From NCBI RefSeq assembly GCF_000718005.1, contig NZ_JODV01000006.1: a DNA stretch of 64,000 nucleotides; one strand, written 5' to 3'. The position numbers were made by a program, and so were the translations under genes. Each line of letters opens with the position of its first letter. The stretch's first letter is position 1. Below are positions 31,845 through 40,997 of this stretch, one piece after another. The notes under the pieces are model-generated. The model was not told the DNA's origin. It was given only the letters and a program-made list of their open reading frames with translations, and ran no database searches. Source of the DNA: Actinoalloteichus_B caeruleus. GTDB lineage: Bacteria > Actinomycetota > Actinomycetes > Mycobacteriales > Pseudonocardiaceae.

Positions 31845-32414
31845 TCAGCTCCCCCGCACCCCGCCGACCCGCTCCGCGCCGGGCGCGGAGGGGGCGGGGA
31901 CGAGCCCGTCGACCGCCGCCAGCACGGCGGACCACGGGATGGCCGGGTCCTCGGCCTCGGCGCTGACCAGGCGCACCCCGGCGGACCGCAGCGCCGCGAG
32001 GTGGCCGGCCCAGGCCGGGTGCCTCACCTGCGACGGCCCCACCCTCGGGCTCAGCACCAGCGGTACCCCGGCGCCGAGCGCCTCGCCCACCTTCGTCAGC
32101 GCCAGGTTGTCGGCAACGCCCAACGCCAGTTTGGCGACGGTGTTGGCGGTCGCGGGAGCCACCGCCCAGCAGTCCGGGCTGGGCCCCGGGCTCGGCTCGC
32201 TCGGGAGCCTCCCCCGCCACCGGACGGGGAAACCGGTGACCCGGCCGACCCTTTCCAGGTCTCCCGACTCCCGCCACCAGCCCGCCGCGGTGGGGGTCAC
32301 CGTCACCGCCACCCGCCACCCCGAGGCCTGGGCCGGGAGGATCATGCCCTCCAGCACGGTCGAGCAGCCCTCGGCCGCGCAGCACACCAGCCCCAGCGTT
32401 CGCCCGTCACCCAT
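31845..32414 (-). CDS. Flavoprotein (PPC-decarboxylase/UbiX-like fold)
   Basis: A 189-aa protein of the flavoprotein family. The start LGLVCCAAEGCSTVLEGMIL takes the place of the usual nucleotide-binding strand, WAVAPATANTVAKLALGVADNL is the conserved FMN-contact block (PAxANTxAKxAxGxADNL), and VPLVLSPRV follows. Relatives include the CoaC part of CoaBC and lantibiotic cysteine decarboxylases, but the Cys-decarboxylase substrate motif is not evident. The ATG at 32414 gives the usual length. It could process a small molecule together with the PPOX-type enzyme downstream. Confidence 0.82.
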   Translation of the reverse strand: MGDGRTLGLVCCAAEGCSTVLEGMILPAQASGWRVAVTVTPTAAGWWRESGDLERVGRVTGFPVRWRGRLPSEPSPGPSPDCWAVAPATANTVAKLALGVADNLALTKVGEALGAGVPLVLSPRVGPSQVRHPAWAGHLAALRSAGVRLVSAEAEDPAIPWSAVLAAVDGLVPAPSAPGAERVGGVRGS

Positions 32415-32501
32415 GCCCCCACTATCGCCCTCCCCCGTCGGGGCCCCGCCGAGGGGGGACGCCACGCTCGGTGGCGGTCCCACCGCCGAGGGCGGGAACG
32501 T

Positions 32502-33587
32502 TCACCCGAGCGGCGGAGTCGGTCCGTCCGTCGTCGGACGCGGGTAGACCACGGCCTCCTCGGTCCTCGGTTCCACCCAGAACCGGGCGTCGACCCGCAC
32601 ACCCAGGTCCGCGACGGCGCCGGTGGGGAGGGAGACCCGGAGGTCGGGAGGTCCTTCGACCGAGACCAGGACCCGGTCCACCTGGGACTCCAGGCCGACG
32701 ACCCGCACGGGCCAGGACCGCCCCTCGTCGGCCGGCGCCACGGCGCGCAGGCGCAGCGCGGCCGGGGGGAACGCGACGAGGACATCCCCGACGGGGGCTC
32801 CCGGGAGGGTGAGAGCGCAGCCGTCGAGGGCGACGCGGTCGCCACCCAGGCCCCGACCCGGGACGAGGTTCACCCCGACCAGGTCGGCGACGTAGCGGCT
32901 GGCGGGACGGGTGGCGATCTCGCGGGGCGCACCGCACTGCACGACCCGCCCCTCCTCCAACACCACCACCTGGTCGGCCAGGACCATCGCGTCCAGCGGA
33001 TCGTGGGTCACCAGGACGGCGACTCCCCCGAAGTCGTCGAGGTGCCGGCGGAGCTCGGTCCGGATCCGCATCCTGGTGCCCGCGTCGAGCGCGGCCAACG
33101 GTTCGTCCAACAACAGGAGTCGTGGTTCGGTCGCCAGTGCCCTGGCCAGGGCCACCCGCTGCGCCTGGCCGCCCGACAACCGCCGGGGGCGCCTGCCCGC
33201 CAGGTCCCCCAGCCCCACCCGGTCCAGCCACTCCTGGGCCACCTGTCGCGACCGCGCCCGGGACAGACCTCGGCACCGGGGCCCGAAGGCGACGTTGTCC
33301 AGGGCGGTGAGGTGCGGGAAGAGCAGGTAGTCCTGGAACACCACGCCCACCGGTCGCCGTTCGGGCGGCAGCAGAACCCCGGCGGTGGGATCGTCGTGCA
33401 CCGTCCCGTCGAGCACCACCCGACCGGCGTCGAGGGGGAGGAGACCGGCGAGGACACGCAGCAACGTGGACTTCCCCGCGCCGTTGGGCCCGAGCAGGGC
33501 GGTGACCGTGCCGGCCGGTGCGGACACGGCCGCGGACAACGTGAAGTCCCCGGCCCGGGTCACGCGGACGTCGGCGGACAGCGTCAC
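32502..33587 (-). CDS. modC: Molybdate ABC transporter ATP-binding protein
   Basis: A 361-aa ABC ATPase. Walker A GPNGAGKST, signature RLSGGQAQRVALARAL, Walker B LLLLDEPLAALDA and H-loop VLVTHDPLDA are complete. The C-terminal ~120 residues resemble a molybdate-binding (MOP/TOBE-like) regulatory domain. The GTG at 33587 overlaps the modB stop (GTGA); upstream in-frame extensions lie within modB and are not real. With ModA and ModB it imports molybdate, presumably for the molybdopterin enzyme at 5371. Confidence 0.93.
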   Translation of the reverse strand: MTLSADVRVTRAGDFTLSAAVSAPAGTVTALLGPNGAGKSTLLRVLAGLLPLDAGRVVLDGTVHDDPTAGVLLPPERRPVGVVFQDYLLFPHLTALDNVAFGPRCRGLSRARSRQVAQEWLDRVGLGDLAGRRPRRLSGGQAQRVALARALATEPRLLLLDEPLAALDAGTRMRIRTELRRHLDDFGGVAVLVTHDPLDAMVLADQVVVLEEGRVVQCGAPREIATRPASRYVADLVGVNLVPGRGLGGDRVALDGCALTLPGAPVGDVLVAFPPAALRLRAVAPADEGRSWPVRVVGLESQVDRVLVSVEGPPDLRVSLPTGAVADLGVRVDARFWVEPRTEEAVVYPRPTTDGPTPPLG

Positions 33588-34441
33588 CTCGACGCACCTC
33601 CCATCCAACGTTCGCGGAGCAGCGCCAGCACCGCGACCGACACGAGCAGCAGGACGAGGCTGAGCACGATCGCGGCCTCCGGGTTGGACTCCATCGCCAG
33701 GTAGACGGCCAGCGGCATGGTCTGCGTGCGGCCGGGGAAGTTGCCCGCGAAGGTGATCGTCGCGCCGAACTCCCCGAGGGCCCGGGTCCACGCGAGGACC
33801 GCACCGGCCGCGACGCCCGGCGCCACCAGCGGCAGTGTCACCCGGCGGAAGGTGACCCAGCGGGACGCGCCCAGCGTGGCGGCGGCCTCGTCGAGCCGGA
33901 CGTCGGCGGCGCGCAACGCACCCTCCACGGACACGACGAGGAACGGCATGGCCACGAAGGTCCCGGCGAGAACCACCGCGCCGGTGGTGAACGGGAGGGA
34001 CACCCCGAACCACTCGTGCAGGTGTTCCCCCACCAGGCCACGCCGACCGAAGACCACCAGCAGGGCGACGCCACCCACGACGGGTGGCAGCACCAGCGGA
34101 ACCGTCACCAGGGCTCGCACCAGCCGTTTCCCGGGGAAGGTCGACCGGGCGAGCAGCCACGCCAGCGGAACCCCGAGCAGCAGGCTGAGCGCGGTGGCGG
34201 CGGTCGCGCACACCAGGGACAGCCGCAGCGCGCCGAGCACCTCCGGGCTGCCCAGCTGCGCGGGCAACTCCCCCCACGGCGCCCGCAGGACCAGTCCGAG
34301 CAGGGGAACCAGCAGGAACGCCAGTCCGAACAGGGCGGGCACGAGGAGGAGCGCCGGGGCCACCGCGCCGGCCCTGCGGGGCCGTGCCCCACCCCGCTCC
34401 GCCGTCCCCCGCCGGGGAGCGCCGGCCGGTGGGCCGCTCAC
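33584..34441 (-). CDS. modB: Molybdate ABC transporter permease
   Basis: A 285-aa inner-membrane permease with about six hydrophobic segments, beginning near VAPALLLVPALFGLAFLLVP. The cytoplasmic EAA loop that contacts ModC reads DEAAATLGASRWVTFRRVTL, and ALGEFGATITFAGNFPG is typical for molybdate/sulfate permeases. The GTG start overlaps the modA stop by 4 bp. Confidence 0.94.
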   Translation of the reverse strand: MSGPPAGAPRRGTAERGGARPRRAGAVAPALLLVPALFGLAFLLVPLLGLVLRAPWGELPAQLGSPEVLGALRLSLVCATAATALSLLLGVPLAWLLARSTFPGKRLVRALVTVPLVLPPVVGGVALLVVFGRRGLVGEHLHEWFGVSLPFTTGAVVLAGTFVAMPFLVVSVEGALRAADVRLDEAAATLGASRWVTFRRVTLPLVAPGVAAGAVLAWTRALGEFGATITFAGNFPGRTQTMPLAVYLAMESNPEAAIVLSLVLLLVSVAVLALLRERWMGGASR

Positions 34442-35238
34442 GGGACGTCGAACCCGGCGGTCCGCAGCACGTCCTCGGCGGCCGGGGACCGCAGGTAGTC
34501 GACGAAGGCGGAGGCGAGGTCGGCGTCGGATGCCTCGGCGAGGGCCGCGAGCGGGTAGTCGTTGACGACCCGCTCGGACTCGGGGAAGTCCACCCCCCGC
34601 ACCTCGTCACCCGCGACGAGGACATCCGTCCGGTACACCAGCGCCGCGTCCACCTCACCGAGTCTGACCTTGGTGAGGGTGGCGCGCACGTCCCGTTCGT
34701 AGGTGTCGGGCTTGGCGTCGATGCCCGCCAGTGCGAGGACCTCCCGCGCGGCGCCGCCGCAGGGGACCGCCGGCGCGCAGAGCGCGATGACCTTGTCCGG
34801 ATCGGCGAAGTCGGCGAGGCCGGTCACCCCGCCCGGGTTCCCGGACGGCACCACGATCTGGAGCCGGTTGGCCGCGAAGATCACGGGGGGCTCGGCCACC
34901 AGGTCGAGGTCGACCACCTGGTCCATGGGCTCGGGGCTGGCCGAGGCGAACACGTCGGCGGGCGCCCCGGCCGCGATCTGCTGGGCCAACGCGGAACTCG
35001 CCGCGAAGTTGAAGTCGATGCTCGTGCCCGGGTGGCCACGTTCGAACTCCGCTCCGAGTTCGGTGAGGACCTCGGTCAGGGACGCCGCCGCGAACACCAC
35101 CGCGGACCGGGAGGTCTCCCCGACCTGGGCGACGTCCTGGTCGGGGGCCGAGCAGGCCGCCACCGCCAGCCCGGACACCAGGGCCACCGCGACGGGTGTC
35201 CGCCAGGCCCGACCGGTCCCACCCGCTCGTCGCCGCAC
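34438..35238 (-). CDS. modA: Molybdate-binding lipoprotein
   Basis: A 266-aa extracytoplasmic binding protein. The lipobox VAACSAP near residue 30 marks a lipoprotein. FAAASLTEVLTEL, NFAASSALAQQI and ADVFASASPEPMD are the ModA ligand-binding signatures. I start it at GTG 35238 because AGGAGGGGG lies six bases upstream; an upstream TTG has no ribosome site. It is the first gene of the modABC operon, all overlapping by 4 bp. An 18-bp inverted repeat at 35283 is a candidate operator. Confidence 0.94.
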   Translation of the reverse strand: MRRRAGGTGRAWRTPVAVALVSGLAVAACSAPDQDVAQVGETSRSAVVFAAASLTEVLTELGAEFERGHPGTSIDFNFAASSALAQQIAAGAPADVFASASPEPMDQVVDLDLVAEPPVIFAANRLQIVVPSGNPGGVTGLADFADPDKVIALCAPAVPCGGAAREVLALAGIDAKPDTYERDVRATLTKVRLGEVDAALVYRTDVLVAGDEVRGVDFPESERVVNDYPLAALAEASDADLASAFVDYLRSPAAEDVLRTAGFDVP

Positions 35239-35282
35239 CCGTCTCCCCCTCCTGCGCGATCCACCGGCCAACCCCCACTGTA

Positions 35283-35300
35283 GTTCCGCATTCGCGGAAC
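35283..35300. promoter_or_regulatory. Inverted repeat upstream of modABC
   Basis: GTTCCGC, ATTC, GCGGAAC: a perfect 7-bp inverted repeat 45 bp upstream of the modA start, in the only gap of the locus. It is a plausible binding site for a molybdate-responsive or other repressor. No modE-like gene is in the window. Confidence 0.45.
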
Positions 35301-35370
35301 CAGTACCGGGTATTCGCCCGCATCCGCGTCACTGGGCGGGGGAAGGGGCAGCGGGACAGGGACGAAGGCG

Positions 35371-36030
35371 TTACCGGGCGCGGGTCACGACGGGCGCGAG
35401 ATCCGGCCTCGGCTCGTCCAGCGGCTCGATCTGCCACTGCCAGCGCCCGACCGCGTCCACGCCGGGGATGTCGGCCCGGCCGGTCGACCAGAGCAGGACG
35501 TGCCACGAGTCGACCGACCAGCCCCCCTCGGGGATCTGCGGGGACAGCCGTCCCAGCAGGCGACGGGCCACGTCGACCGGGGCCCGGTAGTCCAGCCCGA
35601 GACCGAGCGCGAGGTCGTACCCGTGCAGCACCAGCTCCGCGACCCCGACCGCGAGCAGCCCCTCGGCATCGGCTCGGCCGTCGGCGCAGGCTCCCCGTGC
35701 CCCCGGTGGCGCGGTGCGGAAGGCGGCCGTGAGCAGCGCGGCGCTGGCCCGGATGACCTCCACGAGCTGGGCGGCGGTCGCACCGTCCTCGGCCCGGAGC
35801 CAGCAGGCCAGCTGCTCGTGGCTCCGCCCGGCCAGGGTGACGGCGGAGAAGAACAGGTCGTCGGCGACGTGTTCCGCCGTGGCGTGGCACGTCCAGTCCA
35901 GCCCGGCGGCGCGCACCTCGCGCCACTCCCGGTCCGTGGCGGCGGCGAGCACGGCCAGCACCCCCTCTGCCGCCCTGTCCAGGTCCTCGACGGTGACCGG
36001 GTCGCGTCGCGCTGGTTCGGAGTGGGCCAC
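35371..36030 (-). CDS. Maleylpyruvate isomerase/DinB-fold family protein
   Basis: A 219-aa protein of the mycothiol-dependent maleylpyruvate isomerase-like (DinB fold) class. WTCHATAEHVADDLFF carries the first His of the usual metal site, and VAELVLHGYDLALGLGL supplies the third-helix HxxD-type motif. Actinomycetes have many paralogues, mostly of unknown substrate but suspected to be thiol (mycothiol)-dependent transferases. The GTG at 36030 was chosen because upstream in-frame sequence is Pro/Gly-rich and non-conserved in appearance. Confidence 0.78.
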   Translation of the reverse strand: MAHSEPARRDPVTVEDLDRAAEGVLAVLAAATDREWREVRAAGLDWTCHATAEHVADDLFFSAVTLAGRSHEQLACWLRAEDGATAAQLVEVIRASAALLTAAFRTAPPGARGACADGRADAEGLLAVGVAELVLHGYDLALGLGLDYRAPVDVARRLLGRLSPQIPEGGWSVDSWHVLLWSTGRADIPGVDAVGRWQWQIEPLDEPRPDLAPVVTRAR

Positions 36031-36179
36031 CCCGGCAGTATCGACGGGAGCACCGACGTTCCCGGCCGCGCGAACCGGGCCGCCCCCGGCGGGGTGGCGG
36101 CCGCCGCGAGCGGGCACGGGACCGGGCCCCCGGGGAGCAACGGGGGCACGCCGGCGCCGGGTACACGAGGGGAGCAGCC

Positions 36180-37391
36180 ATGACCAGCGAGCTGAGCGTC
36201 CGCGAGCTCACCGACGACGACTTCACGGAGAACCTCGCCGTCCTCGTCTCCGCGTTCCTGAAGGACCCCGACCCCGACCGCGAACCGCTGCTGCGGCGGG
36301 TGCTGGAGCTGGAACGCCACCACGGCGTCTTCGACGGCGCCGAGCAGGTGGGCAGTTGCGGTGTCATGACCAGGACCCTCACCGTGCCGGGCGGGGAACC
36401 CCGACCGCTGGCCGCCATCACCCACGTGGGGGTGAAACCGGGCCACCGCCGCCGCGGCATCATGCGCATGATGATGCGCGCGCAGCTCCACGCGCTGCAC
36501 GAGGCCGGCGCGGAGCCGGTGGCGGGACTGGAGGCGTCCGAGGCGGGCATCTACGGGCGCTACGGCTACGCGCCCGCCACCGAGTGGGCCGACATCCGGG
36601 TACCGAGGGGTGCGGAGTTCCGGGCCGACGTCGACACCGGCCCGGACCCGGTGCGGGAGGCGCCGAGGGAGGACGCGCTGCCCCGGCTGCGGGAGCTCCA
36701 CGACCGGGCCGCCGGCCGCGTGGGGTGGCTGGACCGCGGCGCCCCGGTCTGGGACCTCTGGCTGGCCGACACCCCCCGTGCCGACCGGACCGCCTACCGC
36801 TTCGCCACGCACCCCCGGGGGTACGCCGTGTACCGCCTGCTCCACGGCGAGGGCAGGCGGGAGGCCAGGGCGCGGGTGGAGGTGCTGGAGATCCAGTCCC
36901 TGGACGCCGTGGCCGCCGCGGCGCTGTGGCGCTACCTGCTCGACATCGACCTGGTCAGCGAGGTCCAGTGGTTCGGCGCCGCCGTGGACGACCCGATCCG
37001 GTGGTTCCTCGCCGACCCCCGGCGAGCCCGGGTCGAGGTGGAGGACGCGCTGTGGCTGCGGATCGTCGACCTCGACCGCGCCCTGCCGGCCCGCGCCTAC
37101 GCCGCCGAGGCCGACGTGGTGTTCCAGGTCTCGGACCGGCTGTGCCCCTGGAACGCGGGGCGGTGGCGGATGGCGGTGGACGCCGACGGGCGAGCCGAGG
37201 TGCGCCGCACCGACGCCGAGCCCGCGCTCTCGCTGGACATCAGCGCTCTCGCCGCCGCCTACCTCGGCGGGACCACGCTGACCGCGCTGGCCGCCGCGGG
37301 CCTCGTCTCCGAGCACCGGAGGGGCTCGGTGCGGGCCCTGACCCGCGCCTTCCTCGCCGATCGGTCCCCGCACTGCCTCATCGACTTCTGA
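36180..37391 (+). CDS. Eis-like GNAT acetyltransferase
   Basis: A 403-aa protein with the tripartite Eis layout: N-terminal GNAT with acetyl-CoA loop VGVKPGHRRRGIMRMMM and GIYGRYGYAPAT, a central second GNAT-like region, and a C-terminal SCP2-like domain. It ends in Asp-Phe, and in M. tuberculosis Eis the C-terminal carboxylate takes part in catalysis. Eis enzymes acetylate amines, including aminoglycosides, at several positions. Its own substrate is unknown. A ribosome site (GGGGAGCAGCC) precedes the ATG at 36180. Confidence 0.9.
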   Translation: MTSELSVRELTDDDFTENLAVLVSAFLKDPDPDREPLLRRVLELERHHGVFDGAEQVGSCGVMTRTLTVPGGEPRPLAAITHVGVKPGHRRRGIMRMMMRAQLHALHEAGAEPVAGLEASEAGIYGRYGYAPATEWADIRVPRGAEFRADVDTGPDPVREAPREDALPRLRELHDRAAGRVGWLDRGAPVWDLWLADTPRADRTAYRFATHPRGYAVYRLLHGEGRREARARVEVLEIQSLDAVAAAALWRYLLDIDLVSEVQWFGAAVDDPIRWFLADPRRARVEVEDALWLRIVDLDRALPARAYAAEADVVFQVSDRLCPWNAGRWRMAVDADGRAEVRRTDAEPALSLDISALAAAYLGGTTLTALAAAGLVSEHRRGSVRALTRAFLADRSPHCLIDF

Positions 37392-37588
37392 ACCCTGCCG
37401 GGCCTCCGGGGCGGCGGGTCCCCGCGGACGGTCGAGCGCGGACCAGCCCAGCCCCGCGAGGTCGTTCGGACGCACGTCCCCTTCGGGGCGCGGTACCTCC
37501 GGGTGTTGATCGTGAGCTGACACCCGACGGGTAACGTCAACTTCGTCCGGTTCGCACACACGCGGACGCGCCCGAGGCAGGAGGAACG

Positions 37589-38350
37589 ATGATGGGCACA
37601 ATCATTCTGATCGTGCTCTTGGTGGCAGTGGTCGGAGGTGTCGCCCTCATGCTGAGGCAGAAGGCGGCCGCGCGGCAACGCGAACTCGAGAACGCCCAGG
37701 CGGACGCTCGCCGCTGGGTCGAGCGGCTCGGCGGGCAGGTGATCAACCTGGTCGGTTCGAACGAGGCCTCCCAGCAGGCGTTGGCGGACGCCTCGGAGCG
37801 TTACACCGCCGCCGGCTCGCAGATGGAGCAGGCCAAGAGCACCGAACAGTGCGCGCTGGTCACGGCCACCGCGATGGAGGGGCTCTACTACGTCCGCGCG
37901 GCGAGGACCGCGATGGGCATGGACCCGGGCCCGGAGCTCCCCGACCTCAACGGCCAGTCGCGGGCGGGTTCGGTCGGCGAGGACCGGCAGATCGAGCTGG
38001 AGGGCCGGCAGCTCGCCGCGTCCCCCAACCCCGGCGAGCAGACCCCGCACTACTACCCCGGCGGCGAGGTCGCGGGCCGGCCCGTTCCGCAGGGTTGGTA
38101 CAGCGAGCCCTGGTGGAAGCCAGCGCTGGTGGCCGGCGCGTGGGGCATGGGCTCGGCGCTGCTGTTCACCGCCCTGTTCTCCGGGATGATGGGCGTGCCG
38201 GACGTCGTCGTGGTCGAGGCGGCGGCCGACGAGAACGGTGACGACTCCGGCGACTCGGGCGGCGACGACTCGGGTGACTCCGGTGACTCGGGCGACTACG
38301 ACATGAGCGACATGGGCGGGGACATGGACTTCGACATCGGGATGGAGTGA
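37589..38350 (+). CDS. Membrane protein with acidic Gly/Ser/Asp-rich tail
   Basis: A 253-aa protein with strong ribosome site (AGGAGGAACG). An N-terminal anchor (IILIVLLVAVVGGVALML) is followed by a long helical region (about 25-110, charged, coiled-coil-like), then a second hydrophobic segment (PALVAGAWGMGSALLFTALF). The last 45 residues are a run of Asp, Gly and Ser (DDSGDSGGDDSGDSGDSGDY) and a Met-rich end. The tail should lie outside and could bind cations. No family with known function is recognised. A terminator follows at 38389. Confidence 0.7.
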   Translation: MMGTIILIVLLVAVVGGVALMLRQKAAARQRELENAQADARRWVERLGGQVINLVGSNEASQQALADASERYTAAGSQMEQAKSTEQCALVTATAMEGLYYVRAARTAMGMDPGPELPDLNGQSRAGSVGEDRQIELEGRQLAASPNPGEQTPHYYPGGEVAGRPVPQGWYSEPWWKPALVAGAWGMGSALLFTALFSGMMGVPDVVVVEAAADENGDDSGDSGGDDSGDSGDSGDYDMSDMGGDMDFDIGME

Positions 38351-38388
38351 GTACTCCGTCGAGGTGATCGCCCCAGACTGATCGCGCC

Positions 38389-38418
38389 GAAGGGCCCCGG
38401 GTTCGCCCGGGGCCCTTC
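38389..38418 (+). terminator. Terminator after the membrane protein gene
   Basis: GAAGGGCCCCGGG and CCCGGGGCCCTTC form a perfect 13-bp stem with a TTCG tetraloop. The remaining gap to the end of nei (38419-38685) shows no gene or further signal. Confidence 0.9.
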
Positions 38419-38685
38419 GTTCCGTGTGGAGCCGACAGCCTCCCCGTCCAGGACACGCACCGCGTGCTCACGGCGTCGGGCCGAGGGGCCTGCCGGGCAC
38501 CCGAACCGTGGTCTGGTGTCCCCTCGTCAGCGGGTACCCCGCGACGGGTCCGACGGCCGCCCCGTCGTGGAGATCGTCCTGGCCCCGCCGAGTCCCGGCG
38601 AGCCGCGTCGGCGATGGCGAGCACGGCGACGTCCGATCTCCGCCGCCGCGTCACCAGGCGGAACGTCGACGGCCGGCCCCGGTGC

Positions 38686-39498
38686 TCAACGCTCCGGCTG
38701 GCAGCTCGGGCACCAGTACAGCTTGCGGCCCCCGAGGTCCCGCATCCGGACTTCCACGCCGCAGACCAGGCAGGGCTGCCCGTCCCGCCGGTAGACGTAG
38801 ACCTCGCCGCCGTGCCGGTCCTGGCGGGGCGGCCGCCCCATCCGGTGTGGCTCGTGTTCCTCGGCGACCGTGTCGATGCGTCCGGTGCGGACCCCGTCGG
38901 CCATCAGGTCGACCAGGTCCTTCCAGAGGGCCTCCCACAGCTCGCGGTCGATCAGCCGGCCCGGTGTCATCGGGTCCACGCCGTGCCGGAACAGCACCTC
39001 GGCCCGGTAGACGTTGCCGGCTCCCGCCAGCACCGACTGGTCGAGCAGCAACGCGGCCACGGACCTGCCAGACCGGCTCATGCGCGCCCACGCCCGCTCG
39101 GGGTCGGCGTCGGGCCGGAGCGGATCGGGTCCCAGCCGGTCGACGAGCGCGTCGACCTCGTGGTCGTCGAGCAGGCGGCAGGTGTTGGGCCCCCGGAGGT
39201 CCGTCCAGTGGTCACCGCCGACCAGGCGCAGGCGCACCTGCCCGACCGGTTCCGGCGCGGGGCGAGCTCCTTCGGTGAACGTCCCGTACAGACCGAGGTG
39301 GATGTGCACCACCGGGGCGGCCTCGTAGCGGTGCAACAGGTGCTTCCCGTGGGCCTCGGCCGCGACCAGCACCCGACCGTCCAACCGCGACGCCTCGGCG
39401 GCGAACCGTCCCTGCGGGCTGGTGACCTCCACCGGGGCTCCGACGAAGAGCTCCCGGTGACGTCGGGCCAGTCGGTGCAGGGTGTGTCCTTCCGGCAT
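38686..39498 (-). CDS. nei: Endonuclease VIII-type DNA glycosylase
   Basis: A 270-aa bifunctional DNA glycosylase/AP lyase of the Fpg/Nei family. MPEGHTLH gives the catalytic Pro2 and Glu3, and the H2TH region includes VLAGAGNVYRAEVLF. The C-terminal zinc finger has CLVCGVEVRMRD and CPSCQ, with the conserved Gly-Arg-Lys just before. It removes oxidised pyrimidines. The orthologous position in M. tuberculosis is Rv2464c, next to rpiB, as here. Confidence 0.95.
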   Translation of the reverse strand: MPEGHTLHRLARRHRELFVGAPVEVTSPQGRFAAEASRLDGRVLVAAEAHGKHLLHRYEAAPVVHIHLGLYGTFTEGARPAPEPVGQVRLRLVGGDHWTDLRGPNTCRLLDDHEVDALVDRLGPDPLRPDADPERAWARMSRSGRSVAALLLDQSVLAGAGNVYRAEVLFRHGVDPMTPGRLIDRELWEALWKDLVDLMADGVRTGRIDTVAEEHEPHRMGRPPRQDRHGGEVYVYRRDGQPCLVCGVEVRMRDLGGRKLYWCPSCQPER

Positions 39499-39598
39499 CA
39501 GGGCCTCCTCGGTCGGCGGGCGAGGACCTGGCCTCCTCGGTGCCGGCGCGCGTCCTCGTGCCCTGCCGGGACCGGGGCCAGGCGCCCGGCGTGCGGGG

Positions 39599-40072
39599 TC
39601 AGGACGCCGGCAGGGCGGGCGGCGTGCCGGTGCGCTCGTACTCGGCGAGCAGCTCCAGCCGTCGACCGTGCCGGTCCTCGCCGGAGAACGGTGTCTCCAG
39701 GAAGGCCGCGACGATCGCGGTGGCCTCCTCCCGGGTGTGCATCCGCGCGCCCACCCCGGCCAACTGGGCGTCGTTGTGCTGCCGCGCCAGTCGCGCGGTC
39801 TCCACGCTCCAGGTGAGGGCGGCACGGGCCCCGGGGACCTTGTTCGCGGCGATCTGCTCACCGTTGCCGGAGCCACCGAGCACGATGCCCAGGCTGCCCG
39901 GGTCCGCGACGACCCGGCGGGCGGCCTCCACGCAGAACGGCGGGTAGTCGTCCAACGGGTCGTAGGCGTGGGGGCCGACGTCGACGACCTCGTGGCCCTG
40001 TTCGGTCAGCCACCCGACCAGGTGTTCCTTGAGTTCGAAGCCGGCATGGTCGGCTCCCAGGTAGACGCGCAC
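39599..40072 (-). CDS. rpiB: Ribose-5-phosphate isomerase B
   Basis: A 157-aa RpiB. It interconverts ribose 5-phosphate and ribulose 5-phosphate in the pentose phosphate pathway. VYLGADHAGFELKEHL, DYPPFCVEAARRV, GGSGNGEQIAANK and AALTWSVETARLARQHNDAQ are the phosphate- and substrate-binding blocks. Actinobacterial RpiB uses the Glu of GNGEQ (mycobacterial Glu75) as base instead of the Cys of other lineages, and Glu is present. It lies 100 bp upstream of nei on the same strand. Confidence 0.97.
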   Translation of the reverse strand: MRVYLGADHAGFELKEHLVGWLTEQGHEVVDVGPHAYDPLDDYPPFCVEAARRVVADPGSLGIVLGGSGNGEQIAANKVPGARAALTWSVETARLARQHNDAQLAGVGARMHTREEATAIVAAFLETPFSGEDRHGRRLELLAEYERTGTPPALPAS

Positions 40073-40152
40073 GGGGGCAGTCTGCCAAACGCCGCGGGCC
40101 GCACGGGAACCCGTGCCCCCGCCACGAGGTCCCGCCGTGCCACCATCGCGCC

Positions 40153-40914
40153 GTGACCTTGGCGGCGCCGGGCGACGGGGTGTTCGAACAGGCTGGCTTC
40201 GATGTCCGGCTGGACTGGGGAGAGCGGGGGGTGGCGAACCTCGCCCCCAGTTGCGGTGTGCTGGTGGTGGTCGACGTCCTCTCCTTCTCCACCGCCGTGG
40301 ACGTCGCGGTGGGGCGTGGCGCCTCGGTGCTGCCCCTGCGCTGGCGGGACGCCCGCGCGGCGGAGGCGGCCGCGCGGGCCGGAGCGGTGCTGGCCAGCCG
40401 TCAGCGCGGCGCGGGCTGGTCGTTGAGCCCCGAATCCCTGTCCACGCTGGAGACGCGGACCCTGCTGGCCCTGCCGTCGCCGAACGGGGCGACGCTCTGC
40501 TCCCTCGCGGCGGGATCCTCCGCGACCGTCCTCGTCGGGTGCCCGCGCAACGCGGCGGCGGTCGCGGGAGCGGCTGCGGCGTGGCGCGCCGGCCGGCCGG
40601 TGGGCGTCATCGCCGCCGGTGAGCGGTGGCCCGACGACACGCCGCGACCGGCGGTGGAGGACCTGTTGGGAGCGGGTTCCATCGTCTCGGCCCTGCGCGC
40701 CGTCGAGCCGCTGATCGACGTCTCGGCGGAGGCCGAGGTGGCCGCGACCGCGTTCGAGTCGTACGCGGGCGCCCTGGGCACCGTGCTGGCCGAGAGCGTG
40801 TCGGGCCGGGAGCTGCGGGCGGCGGGCTTCGGGGCGGACCTCGAGCTCGCGGGGTGCCACGACGTCTCCCATGCGGTGCCGGTGCTGCGGGACGGCGTGC
40901 TCCGGGGAGGCTGA
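40153..40914 (+). CDS. 2-phosphosulfolactate phosphatase-like (ComB family) protein
   Basis: A 253-aa ComB-family protein. GVLVVVDVLSFSTAVDVAV is the typical metal-binding strand-loop (VDVLRFSTT in orthologues), LPSPNGATLCS and GCPRNAAAVA follow, and VIAAGERWPDD carries further acidic residues. ComB hydrolyses phosphosulfolactate in coenzyme M synthesis in archaea, but actinomycetes lack that pathway, so the substrate here is uncertain. The GTG start at 40153 faces the divergent rpiB gene. Confidence 0.85.
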   Translation: MTLAAPGDGVFEQAGFDVRLDWGERGVANLAPSCGVLVVVDVLSFSTAVDVAVGRGASVLPLRWRDARAAEAAARAGAVLASRQRGAGWSLSPESLSTLETRTLLALPSPNGATLCSLAAGSSATVLVGCPRNAAAVAGAAAAWRAGRPVGVIAAGERWPDDTPRPAVEDLLGAGSIVSALRAVEPLIDVSAEAEVAATAFESYAGALGTVLAESVSGRELRAAGFGADLELAGCHDVSHAVPVLRDGVLRGG

Positions 40915-40997
40915 GCCCCTCGCACGGCCGGGACCCGCCCACGCGAGGGGCGTCCACGGCCGCTCCGCGCCGTGGCCCGCCACGCGATACTGGACGG

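Noticed and set aside
35283..35300. Molybdenum-cofactor riboswitch upstream of modABC
   Set aside because: Only a short palindrome is present; the multi-helix structure expected for such a riboswitch could not be drawn in the 130-bp gap.
36180..37600. Overlapping open frames of more than 200 codons in other frames of the Eis-like gene
   Set aside because: Typical high-GC shadows; the Eis frame has the acetyl-CoA loop and the expected C-terminus.
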